Source: Sandarakinorhabdus sp. AAP62 (GTDB lineage Bacteria; Pseudomonadota; Alphaproteobacteria; Sphingomonadales; Sphingomonadaceae). From it: DNA of 64,000 nucleotides. Made by a program: the position numbers and the translations under genes. The notes below the pieces were generated by a model. The model saw nothing but the letters and a program-made list of their open reading frames with translations, was not told where the DNA came from and did no database searches. This document shows, one piece after another, positions 34,517 through 43,027 of this stretch. The stretch is taken from assembly GCF_000331225.1 (NCBI RefSeq), contig NZ_ANFY01000011.1, positions 145,126 through 209,125 of the forward strand. The letters run 5' to 3'. How positions within the stretch are numbered: position 1 is the first letter of the stretch; the number at the start of each line of letters is the position of its first letter.

Positions 34517-34750
34517 GCCTCCGGCGGGCAGGGACGCAGTCCCTGCACCCGTTTGATTTTGGACAGCCCTTTTCCAAGCGTGAGCGTCATGCTGGCGCAG
34601 GCCGAGATCCATGGCGCTGCGTGGACGATGATATCTTCGCATGACGGCAAGGTGGATGCTGGCCTGCGCCAGCATGACGGGCGCATTGTGAGGCAGGGCC
34701 GCCCGAAAACGAAAGTGGGTGCAGGGGCTCAGCCCCTGCCCGCCGGAGGC
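34517..34750. repeat. Full-length palindromic intergenic repeat, copy 1 (MITE-like)
   Basis: The 234-bp element begins with GCCTCCGGCGGGCAGGG and ends with its near-perfect reverse complement, giving terminal inverted repeats of about 35 bp. Inside lies a perfect 19-bp inverted repeat (34585-34603 with 34661-34679) carrying CATGCTGGCGCAGGC. It fills the gap between the converging dsbD-like (stop 34501) and nuclease-fold (stop 34764) genes. No coding sequence or target-site duplication is evident. A second full copy is at 39724-39934. Confidence 0.8.
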
Positions 34751-34763
34751 CCCTTCTTTTTCC

Positions 34764-35906
34764 TCAGGCCAGTGACAGCACAACCGACACCGGCCGGTGG
34801 TCGCTGGTTTCCGGCACTTTCTTCGGCCGCAGGGCGTTCACGCGTTCATGGATGGCGTGTTCCACCAGGCCGGCGCCGCTGCGGATGCGCGGGAACTGGT
34901 CTTTCGCCACCAGCCGCTGGGTGAACATGATGTGATCGAGCAGCAGGTGCGGATCGCGGGTGGGGTCCACCGGGTCCTTGCCGGAGAGTTTGTAGCTCCA
35001 GCGCAGCCCGGCCCCTGTCCCGCTGGCGGGCGCGCCATAATCGAACAGGGCGTGATTGAGGAAGCGTTCGGCCTCGAAGATGCTGCCCTGCAGATTGCCG
35101 ATCAGATCGAAATAGAGATGCTTGCGTTCGAACACCTCGCGGCCCGGCCCGTCATTGAGATCGCCCATCAGCATCACCGCCGGTGCTGCATCCTGGGCGA
35201 AGCGGGCGTCGACATATTTGCGGATATTCTCGGCTTCGGTGGCGAGCTTGATGCGGTCGTTCATCACCTCCCGCAGGAAGGGATCGGCAAATTCGCTGCT
35301 TGTGTCGTCGGTCCACACGTCTTTCGGGTTGGTGCGGTTGAGCTTTGAGCGCAGGTGCGCGCCGATGAGCTCCACCCGCGCGCCACCGATCGTCGCCACC
35401 AGCACCTGCGGCTGGCGGACGTGGCCCCACGTGCCGGCCTTGCGCTCCGCCCAGTAGAACAGGCCCCATTTGCCGTCGCTGCGCGCCTGATCGGCGGCAT
35501 CGGTATATTGGCTGGCGGCAAAGCGGCGCCAGATCTTCGGGTCCTGCAGTTCGGCGCCCAGATTGTGCCCGGCCTTGACCAGGAACCAGATCCACTGGCT
35601 GCCCGACAGCACATTATCTGGATAGCCATACAGGCCGCACAGCGCCTTGCGCGGATTGTGCGGCAGCGCTGCCAGCGCCGCATCGGTGCCGGGGATGGTG
35701 GGCACCACATAGGGCACGTGCAGCGTCGCCGCCCATTGCCGCAGCAGCGGCAGATCGGGCGTCGCCTCGGTGATGCACAGGATGTCCGGGTCCATCTGCG
35801 CAATCTGTTCGCGGATGAAGGGCAGCCGCGCCGCATCCTTGCCGCCCGGCGCGATCGCGTCGTGCATGTGCTTGATGTTCCAGCTGCTGATCTTGAACTG
35901 CGCCAT
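34764..35906 (-). CDS. Endonuclease/exonuclease/phosphatase family protein
   Basis: 380 residues. The fold's marks are in order: SSWNIKHMH at the start, CITEATPD with the metal Glu, GAHLRSKLN, MLMGDLNDGPG (Asp-x-Asn), LLLDHIMF and TSDHRPVSVVL with the catalytic His at the end. Members hydrolyse phosphodiester or phosphomonoester bonds in nucleic acids, lipids or inositols; the substrate is not clear. ATG 35906 begins right before the first strand; earlier in-frame ATGs (35963, 36086) would only add sequence without fold character. Confidence 0.84.
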   Translation of the reverse strand: MAQFKISSWNIKHMHDAIAPGGKDAARLPFIREQIAQMDPDILCITEATPDLPLLRQWAATLHVPYVVPTIPGTDAALAALPHNPRKALCGLYGYPDNVLSGSQWIWFLVKAGHNLGAELQDPKIWRRFAASQYTDAADQARSDGKWGLFYWAERKAGTWGHVRQPQVLVATIGGARVELIGAHLRSKLNRTNPKDVWTDDTSSEFADPFLREVMNDRIKLATEAENIRKYVDARFAQDAAPAVMLMGDLNDGPGREVFERKHLYFDLIGNLQGSIFEAERFLNHALFDYGAPASGTGAGLRWSYKLSGKDPVDPTRDPHLLLDHIMFTQRLVAKDQFPRIRSGAGLVEHAIHERVNALRPKKVPETSDHRPVSVVLSLA

Positions 35907-36007
35907 GGCCGCAACATCCCCGGTTACGGCAGGCCGGTTGGCGCTGCCGCTGGTGCGACCCATGGACGAATTGTGCGCCGTTCGCGGGTGGGGTGGCAAG
36001 AGGCTGT

Positions 36008-36670
36008 TCAGGCCTCCCCCGCAAAACCCAGCATGCGCAGGGCGCCATCGGGCAGCGGGCGTTGCAGGGCGGCGGCTTTGGCCCAATCGGCGGTGAGCCA
36101 GCGCCGCTGATCATCGGGCGTGGTCAGGATCACCGGCATCGCCTTGGGATGATGCGGGGCGACATCGGCGTTGGGCTCGCAGGTGAGGAAGCCGAAGACG
36201 GTGAGGGTCACTTCGCCTTCGGCCCTTTTGCGCACCCCGGTCCAGCGGGTGGCGAGGCCGGCGAAGCAGGTGAGGCTGTCATCGGTGGGCGCGAACCACA
36301 ACGGCTGGAAGCCCGTATCTGTCTTCACATGCTCCGCAAACGAGGTGAACGGCACCAGGCAGCGATATTGTGGCGCCAGCCATCGGCGCCAGTGCGGGCT
36401 GGCGGTGTTGCGGATATTGGTGATGCCGCGATCCACCGTCTTGCCTTCCAGGGCAAAGGCCGGGCTGGGCATGCCCCAGCGGGCGAGGCTGAGCGTGGGG
36501 CCGGGGGCTTCACCGCGGGCCAGGCCGATGATCGGCGCTTCGGCATCGGGATAAAGGCCGCTCAGCACTGGCAGATTGCCCAGCCGATCGTGCACCGCGC
36601 CCAGGTCCAGCGCGCGGGCGAGATCGCGCAGGGCCTGCTGGCCCTTGGTGAGCGCATAGAGATTGCACAT
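36008..36670 (-). CDS. SOS response-associated peptidase, HMCES/YedK family
   Basis: 220 residues beginning MCNLYALTKG, so Cys2 becomes the N-terminal nucleophile after Met removal and can link covalently to abasic sites in single-stranded DNA. Other family parts: LARGEAPGPTLSLARWGMPSP, ITNIRNTASPHWRRWLAPQYRCLVPFTSFAEH with the Asn and Glu, and HHPKAMPVIL with the catalytic His. The loop reads FTSFAEH rather than the common DGFYEW, a variant. GGAAAGGG lies before the ATG. It protects abasic sites during replication. Confidence 0.9.
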   Translation of the reverse strand: MCNLYALTKGQQALRDLARALDLGAVHDRLGNLPVLSGLYPDAEAPIIGLARGEAPGPTLSLARWGMPSPAFALEGKTVDRGITNIRNTASPHWRRWLAPQYRCLVPFTSFAEHVKTDTGFQPLWFAPTDDSLTCFAGLATRWTGVRKRAEGEVTLTVFGFLTCEPNADVAPHHPKAMPVILTTPDDQRRWLTADWAKAAALQRPLPDGALRMLGFAGEA

Positions 36671-36862
36671 GGCCAGCCCTTTCCTGCGCCCATCAAGCGC
36701 GGCGGGCGGGTATTGGCAAGTGGCCCTGCGGCCCGGCGGAAACATTCGCCGGGCCGCAGGGTGCAAGCGCCTGAAGCGGGCGGCTTCCGGTCCGCCGGCT
36801 TCAGGGCCTTGGTGGCTGCCGCATGCAGGGGCGCGGGGCAGCCACCAATCGAGGTGGATGGC

Positions 36863-37144
36863 TCAGAGCGGGGGCGGCACCAGGCTCCACATCCACAAGA
36901 AGGTGGCCAGTATGCCGATCACCCCGAGGCCAAGGCGGCGGGCAATGCGGTCACTGCCCGGCGGCGGCGGCGGCCCCAGGCCAAGCGCCACACCGCTGTT
37001 GGTGACGGGCGCATCCAGCGGCGAGCGCGGACGCACGGAAAACACCAGATCGGACCGTTTCACAGCGGGTTTTGGTGGCGCATCCGAGCGCGGGCGCGCC
37101 GCAGCCAATGAACCACCCTGCCCCGAAGCCCAATCCCTCGCCAC
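36863..37144 (-). CDS. Small hypothetical protein with C-terminal membrane helix
   Basis: 93 residues from a GTG with GAGG 7-10 nt upstream. A polar, Pro-rich N-terminal two thirds (RSDAPPKPAVKRSDLVFSV, PPPPPG) precede one hydrophobic segment, LGLGVIGILATFLWMWSLV, and PPPL at the end. It would be tail-anchored with the N-terminus in the cytoplasm. No family recognised. It is kept because the start, helix and lack of a better overlapping frame are reasonable, but a chance ORF in GC-rich DNA is not excluded. Confidence 0.5.
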   Translation of the reverse strand: MARDWASGQGGSLAAARPRSDAPPKPAVKRSDLVFSVRPRSPLDAPVTNSGVALGLGPPPPPGSDRIARRLGLGVIGILATFLWMWSLVPPPL

Positions 37145-37230
37145 GCCGACACCTCAACCCTTGCTCACAGGGCAGAATGTGCCACACCGGCCCGCCGCCA
37201 GCGCGGCAGACCGGGTCCATCATGGCGGTA

Positions 37231-38703
37231 TCAGCGGCGGTTACCAAACCAGATTGGCGGTAACCGCTGCGCCCACGGGGCCGCTGCTTCGAGCTGGAAT
37301 GCCAGATCCAACAACCGCGCATCATCGCCGCGCCGCCCGGCAAAATGCATGCCCAAGGGCAGCCCGTTGGTGGCAGTCATGATCGGCACGCTCATCGCGG
37401 CGGCACCAGCCATGTTCTGCACTGGTGTGTAGGCCACCAGCCGCATCATGTCGGCCACCACATCGGCGGGCGGGCGGCTGTGCGACAAAGTGCCGATCGG
37501 CACGGCATGGCGGCTCAGCACCGGTGTAAGCAGCACATCATAATCGCGGAAACTGGCATCATAGGCCGCGCGATAGGCCAGCAGCCGGCCGATCAGGGCC
37601 TGGAAATCGGCGGGCGACAAGGCGGCACCCTGCGCCGCCAGGTGGCGGGTGAGCGGTTCCAGCTGGGCGACGCCATCGGACCCCAGCGCCTTGCTGACGA
37701 ACGCGACCGACTGCGCCGCACTGAACGCCCAGAAACTGAGGAAATCCCGGCCGAAATCCGCCGCGTTGAACGGCCAGCGGGCATCGGAAACCGTGTGCCC
37801 CATGCCGGAAAGCAGCGTGCGGGTGCGGGCAATGCCGGCCAGCACTTCCTGATCTGGCTGGCTGCCATCGGCGGTGACGGTAATCACTCCGATCCGCAGG
37901 CGCTCTCCCACCGGGCCAGCCAGGCGCGGCACCGCAGCGCCCAGCCCGTCGGCCCCGGGGCCCTGCAGCGCCGCCATGGTGAGCGCCGCATCGCGCACGG
38001 ACCGGGTGAGCACATGATCCACCGCGATCTCGCCGGGATCATCCGCCGTCTTCTGCCCCGCCATGCGGCCCCGACTGGGCTTGAAACCGAACAGGCCGCA
38101 GAGCGCCGCCGGAATGCGGATCGAGCCGCCGCCATCATTGGCGTGGGCAATCGGCACCACGCCGGCCGCGACCGCCGCCGCACTGCCGCCCGACGAGCCG
38201 CCCGGCGAGAAATCCGGATTCCACGGGTTGCGGGTGGCGCCGTGGCTTAACGGCTCGGTCACGCACATCAGGCCGAATTCCGGCGTCGCCGTCTTGCCCA
38301 GCGGCAGGGTGTTCATCTGGGCAAAGGCATCGACAAAACGTTCGTTGACGGTCGCCGGTGGTGCTTTCTCAAACGCCCGGCTGCCGTTGCGGGTCGGCCA
38401 GCCCTTGTAGTCGTTCAAGTCCTTGATGAAGGTGGGTATGACCGGCTTGCGGTCATCCGCGGGCAGCGCACTGATCGCCCGCGGCCGATCGATCAGGGTG
38501 GCAAAATTCAGCTTCGCCTGCGCCGCCTCGGCCCACTCCAGCGCCGCCAGCACCGTTTCGCGCGCACTCACCTCCCCACTGCGGATGCGCGCGGCGAGGC
38601 CCATGGCATCATCAGGCGCAGCCGCGGCCGTACGCGCCGGCAAGGCGGTCGCTGCCACGGCGCCGGCCAGCAAATGCCGGCGGTTCAGGGTGAAATCGGC
38701 CAT
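37231..38703 (-). CDS. Tat-exported amidase (amidase signature family)
   Basis: 490 residues. A twin-arginine signal peptide (NRRHLLAGAVAATALPA) leads into an amidase signature domain: the Lys of the Ser-cisSer-Lys triad in PTFIKDLNDYKG, and the Gly/Ser-rich core PGGSSGGSAAAVAAG with the cis-Ser and catalytic Ser in NDGGGSIRIPA. Substrates range from simple amides to cyclic dimers of 6-aminohexanoate; the sequence does not decide. AAGGGAAG precedes the ATG at 38703. Exported amidases of this type are common in sphingomonads. Confidence 0.88.
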   Translation of the reverse strand: MADFTLNRRHLLAGAVAATALPARTAAAAPDDAMGLAARIRSGEVSARETVLAALEWAEAAQAKLNFATLIDRPRAISALPADDRKPVIPTFIKDLNDYKGWPTRNGSRAFEKAPPATVNERFVDAFAQMNTLPLGKTATPEFGLMCVTEPLSHGATRNPWNPDFSPGGSSGGSAAAVAAGVVPIAHANDGGGSIRIPAALCGLFGFKPSRGRMAGQKTADDPGEIAVDHVLTRSVRDAALTMAALQGPGADGLGAAVPRLAGPVGERLRIGVITVTADGSQPDQEVLAGIARTRTLLSGMGHTVSDARWPFNAADFGRDFLSFWAFSAAQSVAFVSKALGSDGVAQLEPLTRHLAAQGAALSPADFQALIGRLLAYRAAYDASFRDYDVLLTPVLSRHAVPIGTLSHSRPPADVVADMMRLVAYTPVQNMAGAAAMSVPIMTATNGLPLGMHFAGRRGDDARLLDLAFQLEAAAPWAQRLPPIWFGNRR

Positions 38704-38772
38704 GGCTGTGCTTCCCTTGTCGTTTCACCAAGGTTGGCATGGGAGCGATGGGCGGGGAAGAGGAAAGAAGGA

Positions 38773-38860
38773 GCCTCCGGCGGGCAGGGGCTGAGCCCCT
38801 GCACCGGCTTTCGTTGCCGTGCGCGAATGGCCGGAGGGCAGAGGCCACGCCCCTGCCCGC
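38773..38860. repeat. Short form of the palindromic repeat
   Basis: It starts with GCCTCCGGCGGGCAGGGG, CTGA and GCCCCTGCACC as in the left arm of the full copies, and is followed at 38837-38860 by a second GGGCAG/CTGCCC hairpin in the opposite sense. The inner 'CATGCTGG' part is missing. It lies between the amidase start and the stop of the PEPxxWA gene at 38877. Confidence 0.65.
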
Positions 38861-38876
38861 CTGCGATCAGTTCAGA

Positions 38877-39530
38877 TCAGGCCGAAACGGTCTGGCGACG
38901 GCGGCGTGCGGCAGCGCCGACAAGGCCGAAGCCGGCGATCAGCATCGCCCAGCTCGACGGTTCAGGGACGACGCCCGAAGTGCCGATGGTCAGCCCAGAC
39001 CAGTTCTCTGTCCGGTTGGTGGTCAGGGTCAGGCTGGTGAAATTGCCGGTGAACTGAATCACGCCATGGGCTTCGCCAGCACTGATCGTGTTGCCGTTGA
39101 TGGTGAAAACACCATTGCCCCAGAATCCCTGGCCCTGATCGATCAGGGTGAAGGGCGCGCCGAAGGTCCAGCTGGTCTGGATGTTGGGTCGGCCCAAGCT
39201 GATGATGGCGATGTAGGGATTGCGCACCGCCTTGGAGAAATTGATGGTGTGCACCACACCATCGCCCGACGGCGCGACGAAATCATTGTTGCCGGGCAGG
39301 TTGGACAGCGCGTCATAGGCCGCCCAGGGATTGCCGCCGGTACGCCAGTAATCGGTTCCGCCGGAAACCTGGAAGGTGTCGAACGGGCCGTTCATGGTGA
39401 CCGTGGCACCGGCGATCGTGCCGGTGGCAGTGCCGCCGGCGACGCTGGTCCAGTCGGTCCATTGAATTGCGGCACTGGCTGATGTGGACATCAACGCGGC
39501 CACGGCGACGGCAATAACCCCACTGCGCAT
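38877..39530 (-). CDS. PEPxxWA-CTERM sorting domain-containing protein
   Basis: 217 residues. Signal peptide (SGVIAVAVAALMSTSASAA), a beta-rich body, and the sorting signal at the C-terminus: VVPEPSSWAMLIAGFGLVGAAARRRR, that is PEPxxWA, a membrane helix and a basic tail. Such proteins are cut and anchored by an exosortase-type enzyme and end in the cell envelope or outside. No enzymatic motif in the body. I prefer ATG 39530 (AAGGGGG upstream) to the GTG one codon earlier. prsK/prsR at 11.7-15.2 kb belong to the same system. Confidence 0.9.
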   Translation of the reverse strand: MRSGVIAVAVAALMSTSASAAIQWTDWTSVAGGTATGTIAGATVTMNGPFDTFQVSGGTDYWRTGGNPWAAYDALSNLPGNNDFVAPSGDGVVHTINFSKAVRNPYIAIISLGRPNIQTSWTFGAPFTLIDQGQGFWGNGVFTINGNTISAGEAHGVIQFTGNFTSLTLTTNRTENWSGLTIGTSGVVPEPSSWAMLIAGFGLVGAAARRRRQTVSA

Positions 39531-39698
39531 CACAAACCCCCTTCAAAAAGCCACCAATCGGCAACTACAGGCGACTCGCACACCCGATCGAAGAAAGTTA
39601 ACGCTTTCTTAGGAAATTATGCAAGATTGAATCAGCGCGCTGCGGGTAGAGAGGTCGGCAGTGCAGAAAGGCGGGAGCAAGGGAGGAAATTGCCTCCG

Positions 39699-39717
39699 TC
39701 CCGGATCAAGTCCGGGA
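39699..39717. repeat. Short hairpin repeat TCCCGGA-TCAAG-TCCGGGA
   Basis: A perfect 7-bp inverted repeat with a TCAAG loop, followed by TGACG. The same 'TCCGGGA' hairpin is a known type of dispersed repeat in alphaproteobacterial genomes. It lies next to the larger palindromic element. Confidence 0.6.
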
Positions 39718-39723
39718 TGACGT

Positions 39724-39934
39724 GGGCAGGGTCGCAGACCCTGCACCCGTTCGATTCAGTCTGGGCTCGCCGGCAACAGTCTGGCCATGCTGGCGCAGGC
39801 CAGCATCCATCGCGCCGCAACTGGTATCCATGCCACAGTGGATGCTGGCCTGCGCCAGCATGACGAAGGCATTTTGGAGAAGAGCGGCCCGAAATCCAAC
39901 GGGTGCAGGGTCTGCGACCCAGTCCGCCAGAGGC
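39724..39934. repeat. Full-length palindromic intergenic repeat, copy 2 (MITE-like)
   Basis: Same architecture as copy 1: a left arm GGGCAGGGTCGCAGACCCTGCACCC, an inner perfect 24-bp inverted repeat (39786-39809 with 39839-39862) around CATGCTGGCGCAGGCC, the spacer CGGCCCGAAATCCAAC and a right arm GGGTGCAGGGTCTGCGACC. The outermost CCGCCAGAGGC is diverged. The element ends one base before the stop codon of the amidohydrolase gene. Confidence 0.8.
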
Positions 39935-39935
39935 T

Positions 39936-41579
39936 CTACTTCCGCTTGAACACTTGACGGCCCGCCAGCCAGGTTGCCGTCACCTTGATCTTCCACAGAT
40001 CGCCTTCAGGCGCGGTGAAGGGATCGCGTTCCAGGGTGATGAAATCGGCATATTTGCCCGGTTCCAGCGTGCCGACCTTGGTTTCATTGTGGCCAGCACG
40101 AGCCGCCCAGGTGGTGAAGCCGGCGAAGGCATCGACAAGGCTGACCTTTTCCCACGGGCGCCAGCCGCCAGCCGGCAAGCCGTCGCGCGATTGGCGGGTG
40201 ACGGCGGCGTGCAGGCCGAACATCGGATCGGGCGGTTCGACCGGAAAATCGCTGCCGAAGGCGAGTTCGGCGCCGCTCTTCTTGATCTGCTGCCACGCAT
40301 AGGCGCCCTTGAGCCGCGCTTCGCCGACGCGGGCTTCGGCCATGCCCTTGTCAGACGTGGCGTGGGTGGGCTGCATGGAAGCGATGACCTTGAGATCGGC
40401 AAAGCGCCCGAGATCGGCCATGTCGACAATCTGGGCATGTTCGTTGCGGTGGCGGCGGGCCAGGCGCTCGGCCAGCGGCACGGCGGCATAGGCATCCATG
40501 GTCGAGCGGTTGGCCTGGTCACCGATGGCATGGGTGTTGACCTGGAAGCCTTCGCGGCTGGCTTCGGTGACAAAGGTCTTGAGCTTGTCGGCCGGGGTGA
40601 TTTCCAGTCCGCGCGTATTCGGCATATCGGCATAAGGCGCGATCAGATAGGCGCCGCGGCTGCCGAGCGCGCCATCGGAAACCAGCTTCATCGACTGCAT
40701 GGCCACCAGGTCGCCGTGGCTCCACGGGATCGGGCCACCCGGCGCGATCGCCTTGCGGTTATCGGGTCCGCCAGCCATCGCATAGATGCGCGCCGTCAGC
40801 TTGCCGGCCTTGGCGAAGCGGACGTAGCGATCCCAGGTGGGCTTGTCCATGCCGGCATCATGCGCGCCGGTCAGGCCGACCTCGGCCATGGTTTCCAGCG
40901 ACTTTTCCAGCACCAGGTCGAGCCGCTGCTCGTCATCTTGCGGAATGACGCGGGTGATCAGCGCCATCGCCTTGTCCACGAACACGCCGGTGGGGTTGCC
41001 GGCGGCATCGCGGATGATCTCGCCGCCATCGGGCGCCTTGGTATCCTTGGTGATGCCGGCGGCTTTCAAGGCGGCGCTGTTGGCCCAGCCGGCGTGGCCA
41101 TCGACGCGGGCAAACCACGCCGGACGATCACCGGTGACGGCATCCAGCTCGGCAGCGGTGGGAAAGCGGTTGATCAATTTGCCATCGGCGTACCAGCGTT
41201 CCTGGTTCCAGCCGCGGCCCATGATCCAGCCAGCCGCCGGAATGCCGGCCTTGATCCGGCCCAGCGCTTCGGGGATGGAGGCGGTGTCGCGCAGATCGAC
41301 CACCAGTTTCAGCTCGCCCAGCCGCATCACATGGCCGTGCGCATCGATCAGGCCCGGCCACAGCGTGGCGCCGGCCATGTCCACCTTTGCACCGGCGGGC
41401 AGCGCGGCACCAGCCTTCAGCGTCGCTTTCACCTTGCCGGCATCATCCACCACCAGCGTTTGAAAGCGCTGCAGTTCGCCCTTGCTGTCGAGCGTGTAGC
41501 CATTGGCGTTGGTGTAGAGCGTATCGGCCAGCGCTGGCGCGGCAGTGGCCAGCAGTGCGGCAAGGATCAGTTTCTTCAT
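39936..41579 (-). CDS. Amidohydrolase family protein (YtcJ-like), secreted
   Basis: 547 residues, intact. Signal peptide (LILAALLATAAPALA), the first metal motif in GLIDAHGHVMRLGEL, then AGIPAAGWIMGRGWNQ, VNTHAIGDQANRSTMDAY, RNEHAQIVDMAD and FGSDFPVEPPDPMFG, which carry the further His and Asp ligands of the metal-dependent hydrolase fold. Substrates of this group (amides, imides) are mostly unknown. It is related to the broken gene at 5572-7254, and this copy is complete. GGGGAAAA lies before the ATG. The next gene upstream in the same direction is the GNAT. Confidence 0.88.
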   Translation of the reverse strand: MKKLILAALLATAAPALADTLYTNANGYTLDSKGELQRFQTLVVDDAGKVKATLKAGAALPAGAKVDMAGATLWPGLIDAHGHVMRLGELKLVVDLRDTASIPEALGRIKAGIPAAGWIMGRGWNQERWYADGKLINRFPTAAELDAVTGDRPAWFARVDGHAGWANSAALKAAGITKDTKAPDGGEIIRDAAGNPTGVFVDKAMALITRVIPQDDEQRLDLVLEKSLETMAEVGLTGAHDAGMDKPTWDRYVRFAKAGKLTARIYAMAGGPDNRKAIAPGGPIPWSHGDLVAMQSMKLVSDGALGSRGAYLIAPYADMPNTRGLEITPADKLKTFVTEASREGFQVNTHAIGDQANRSTMDAYAAVPLAERLARRHRNEHAQIVDMADLGRFADLKVIASMQPTHATSDKGMAEARVGEARLKGAYAWQQIKKSGAELAFGSDFPVEPPDPMFGLHAAVTRQSRDGLPAGGWRPWEKVSLVDAFAGFTTWAARAGHNETKVGTLEPGKYADFITLERDPFTAPEGDLWKIKVTATWLAGRQVFKRK

Positions 41580-41598
41580 TTCGGGTTTTCCCCTGTTT

Positions 41599-42126
41599 TC
41601 AAAGGTCTCTGGCCATGAACACCCAGTGCGGGAACATGATTTCCGGCACTTCCACTTCCGGATAGGCCGAAATGCGCGCGAATCCCAGCCGCTCATAAAG
41701 GCCAATCGCCGTTGCCAGCGTGGGCGAGGTATCAAGGAACATGGTGCGATAGCCAAAGCCGCGCGCATCAGCGATCAACCGCTCCGCCAGCGCGCGGCCC
41801 AGCCCCTGGCCCTTGGCAGCATCGCGCACATAGACGCGCTTCATCTCGCACACGCCGTCGCGCACCCGCCGCACACCGCCCATGCCGATGGGCTGGCCCT
41901 GCTGTTCGAGGATATGGAAGCAGCTTTCGGGCGGGCCGGGGCCGAGCGTTTTGGGGAGAACAGCCGGCAGATAGGCGCGGATGTCACCGCCGGGGAAAAT
42001 GTCGGCCAGTGGGACGCCAAAGCGTGCGGCGACGCCTTCGAACACGAAGCGCAAATATTCTTCGTTGAGGTCGATCAGCAGGGCTTCATCATCCGGCAGG
42101 CGGGCCGGGCGATAGTAGACGCTCAT
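41599..42126 (-). CDS. GNAT family N-acetyltransferase
   Basis: 175 residues: YYRPARLPDDEALLIDLNEEYLRF at the start, CEMKRVYVRDAAKGQGLGRALAERLIADA with the acetyl-CoA loop KGQGLG, and TMFLDTSPTLATAIGLYERLGF, a clear GNAT fold. The ATG overlaps the stop of the 3-hydroxyisobutyrate dehydrogenase-like gene (42123-42126). The substrate is unknown; the central HILEQQGQPIGMGGVRRV strand is well kept. Confidence 0.86.
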   Translation of the reverse strand: MSVYYRPARLPDDEALLIDLNEEYLRFVFEGVAARFGVPLADIFPGGDIRAYLPAVLPKTLGPGPPESCFHILEQQGQPIGMGGVRRVRDGVCEMKRVYVRDAAKGQGLGRALAERLIADARGFGYRTMFLDTSPTLATAIGLYERLGFARISAYPEVEVPEIMFPHWVFMARDL

Positions 42127-42992
42127 TTCACCAACCGCCGGATCAGGCTGCTGGTGTCGTTGCGGTTGCCGCCAAGCGCCTGCACGTCGGCATAGAATTG
42201 ATCGACCAGCGCGCCCATCGGCAGCGGCACGCCCAGCCGGCGGGCTTCGTCCAGCGCGAGGCCCAGATCCTTGCGCATCCAGTCCACCGCGAAACCGAAA
42301 TCGAACTGGCCGCGCGTCATGGTGCGGGCGCGATTGTCCATCTGCCAGCTTTGCGCGGCGCCCTTGGAGATCACGTCCACCACCGCATCCATGTCCAGCC
42401 CGGCCTTCATGCCCAGCGCCAGGCCTTCGGAAAGCCCCTGCAATATGCCGGCGATGCACAGCTGGTTGACCATCTTGGTGAGCTGGCCACTGCCCGCCGG
42501 GCCCATGTGGCCGATGCGCTGGGCATATGCGCTCATCACCGGTTCGGCCGCCGCAAATGCCGCCTCCGTGCCGCCCACCATGATGGTGAGCTTGCCATTT
42601 TCCGCCCCGGCCTGGCCGCCAGAAACCGGCGCATCCACCACGTGCAGGCCGTGCGCGTCGCCCTCACTGGCCAGCCGGCGGGCGATCGCGGCGGAAACCG
42701 TGGTGTGATCGATGAACAGCGTGCCCGGCGCCATGGCGGCAAAGGCGCCATCTGGGCCCAGCGTCACCGCCTCCAGATCAGCATCGGCCCCCACGCAGGC
42801 GATCACCACATCGGCGCCGTCTGCCGCCGCCGCCGGCGTTGGCGCGGCGCGGCCACCATGGGCAGCCACCCAGGCGGCGGCCTTTTCGGCGGTGCGGTTG
42901 TAAACGGTGAGGCTGTGCCCGGCCGCCGCCAGATGGCGCGCCATCGGCCCGCCCATCACGCCCAGCCCCAGATATGCGATGTTTCTGCCCAT
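42123..42992 (-). CDS. 3-hydroxyisobutyrate dehydrogenase family NAD(P)-dependent oxidoreductase
   Basis: 289 residues. Rossmann motif YLGLGVMGGPMARHLAAAGH, the substrate-binding signature DAPVSGGQAGAENGKLTIMVGG, the catalytic Lys in GSGQLTKMVNQL and an all-helical C-domain. It fits MmsB, tartronate semialdehyde reductase or related beta-hydroxyacid dehydrogenases; the substrate is not decided. It is the first gene of a unit with the GNAT and probably the amidohydrolase downstream. Confidence 0.9.
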   Translation of the reverse strand: MGRNIAYLGLGVMGGPMARHLAAAGHSLTVYNRTAEKAAAWVAAHGGRAAPTPAAAADGADVVIACVGADADLEAVTLGPDGAFAAMAPGTLFIDHTTVSAAIARRLASEGDAHGLHVVDAPVSGGQAGAENGKLTIMVGGTEAAFAAAEPVMSAYAQRIGHMGPAGSGQLTKMVNQLCIAGILQGLSEGLALGMKAGLDMDAVVDVISKGAAQSWQMDNRARTMTRGQFDFGFAVDWMRKDLGLALDEARRLGVPLPMGALVDQFYADVQALGGNRNDTSSLIRRLVK

Positions 42993-43027
42993 GGGCCGGC
43001 TCTACCGCCAGCACCGCAGCGGCGCAA

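Larger units (their letters stand above)
39534..39935. other. 402-bp non-coding stretch holding two repeats
   Basis: This gap separates the PEPxxWA gene start from the end of the amidohydrolase gene. The first 150 bp, including an AT-rich stretch (TTAACGCTTTCTTAGGAAATTATG) read across the minus-strand upstream region, probably contain the PEPxxWA promoter; I could not find a -24/-12 RpoN site. The rest consists of the two repeats at 39699-39717 and 39724-39934. No gene is seen. Confidence 0.7.

Noticed and set aside
39534..39640. RpoN (-24/-12) promoter before the PEPxxWA gene
   Set aside because: I searched for TGGCAC-N5-TTGC on the minus strand and found no pair of GG and GC at the right distance.
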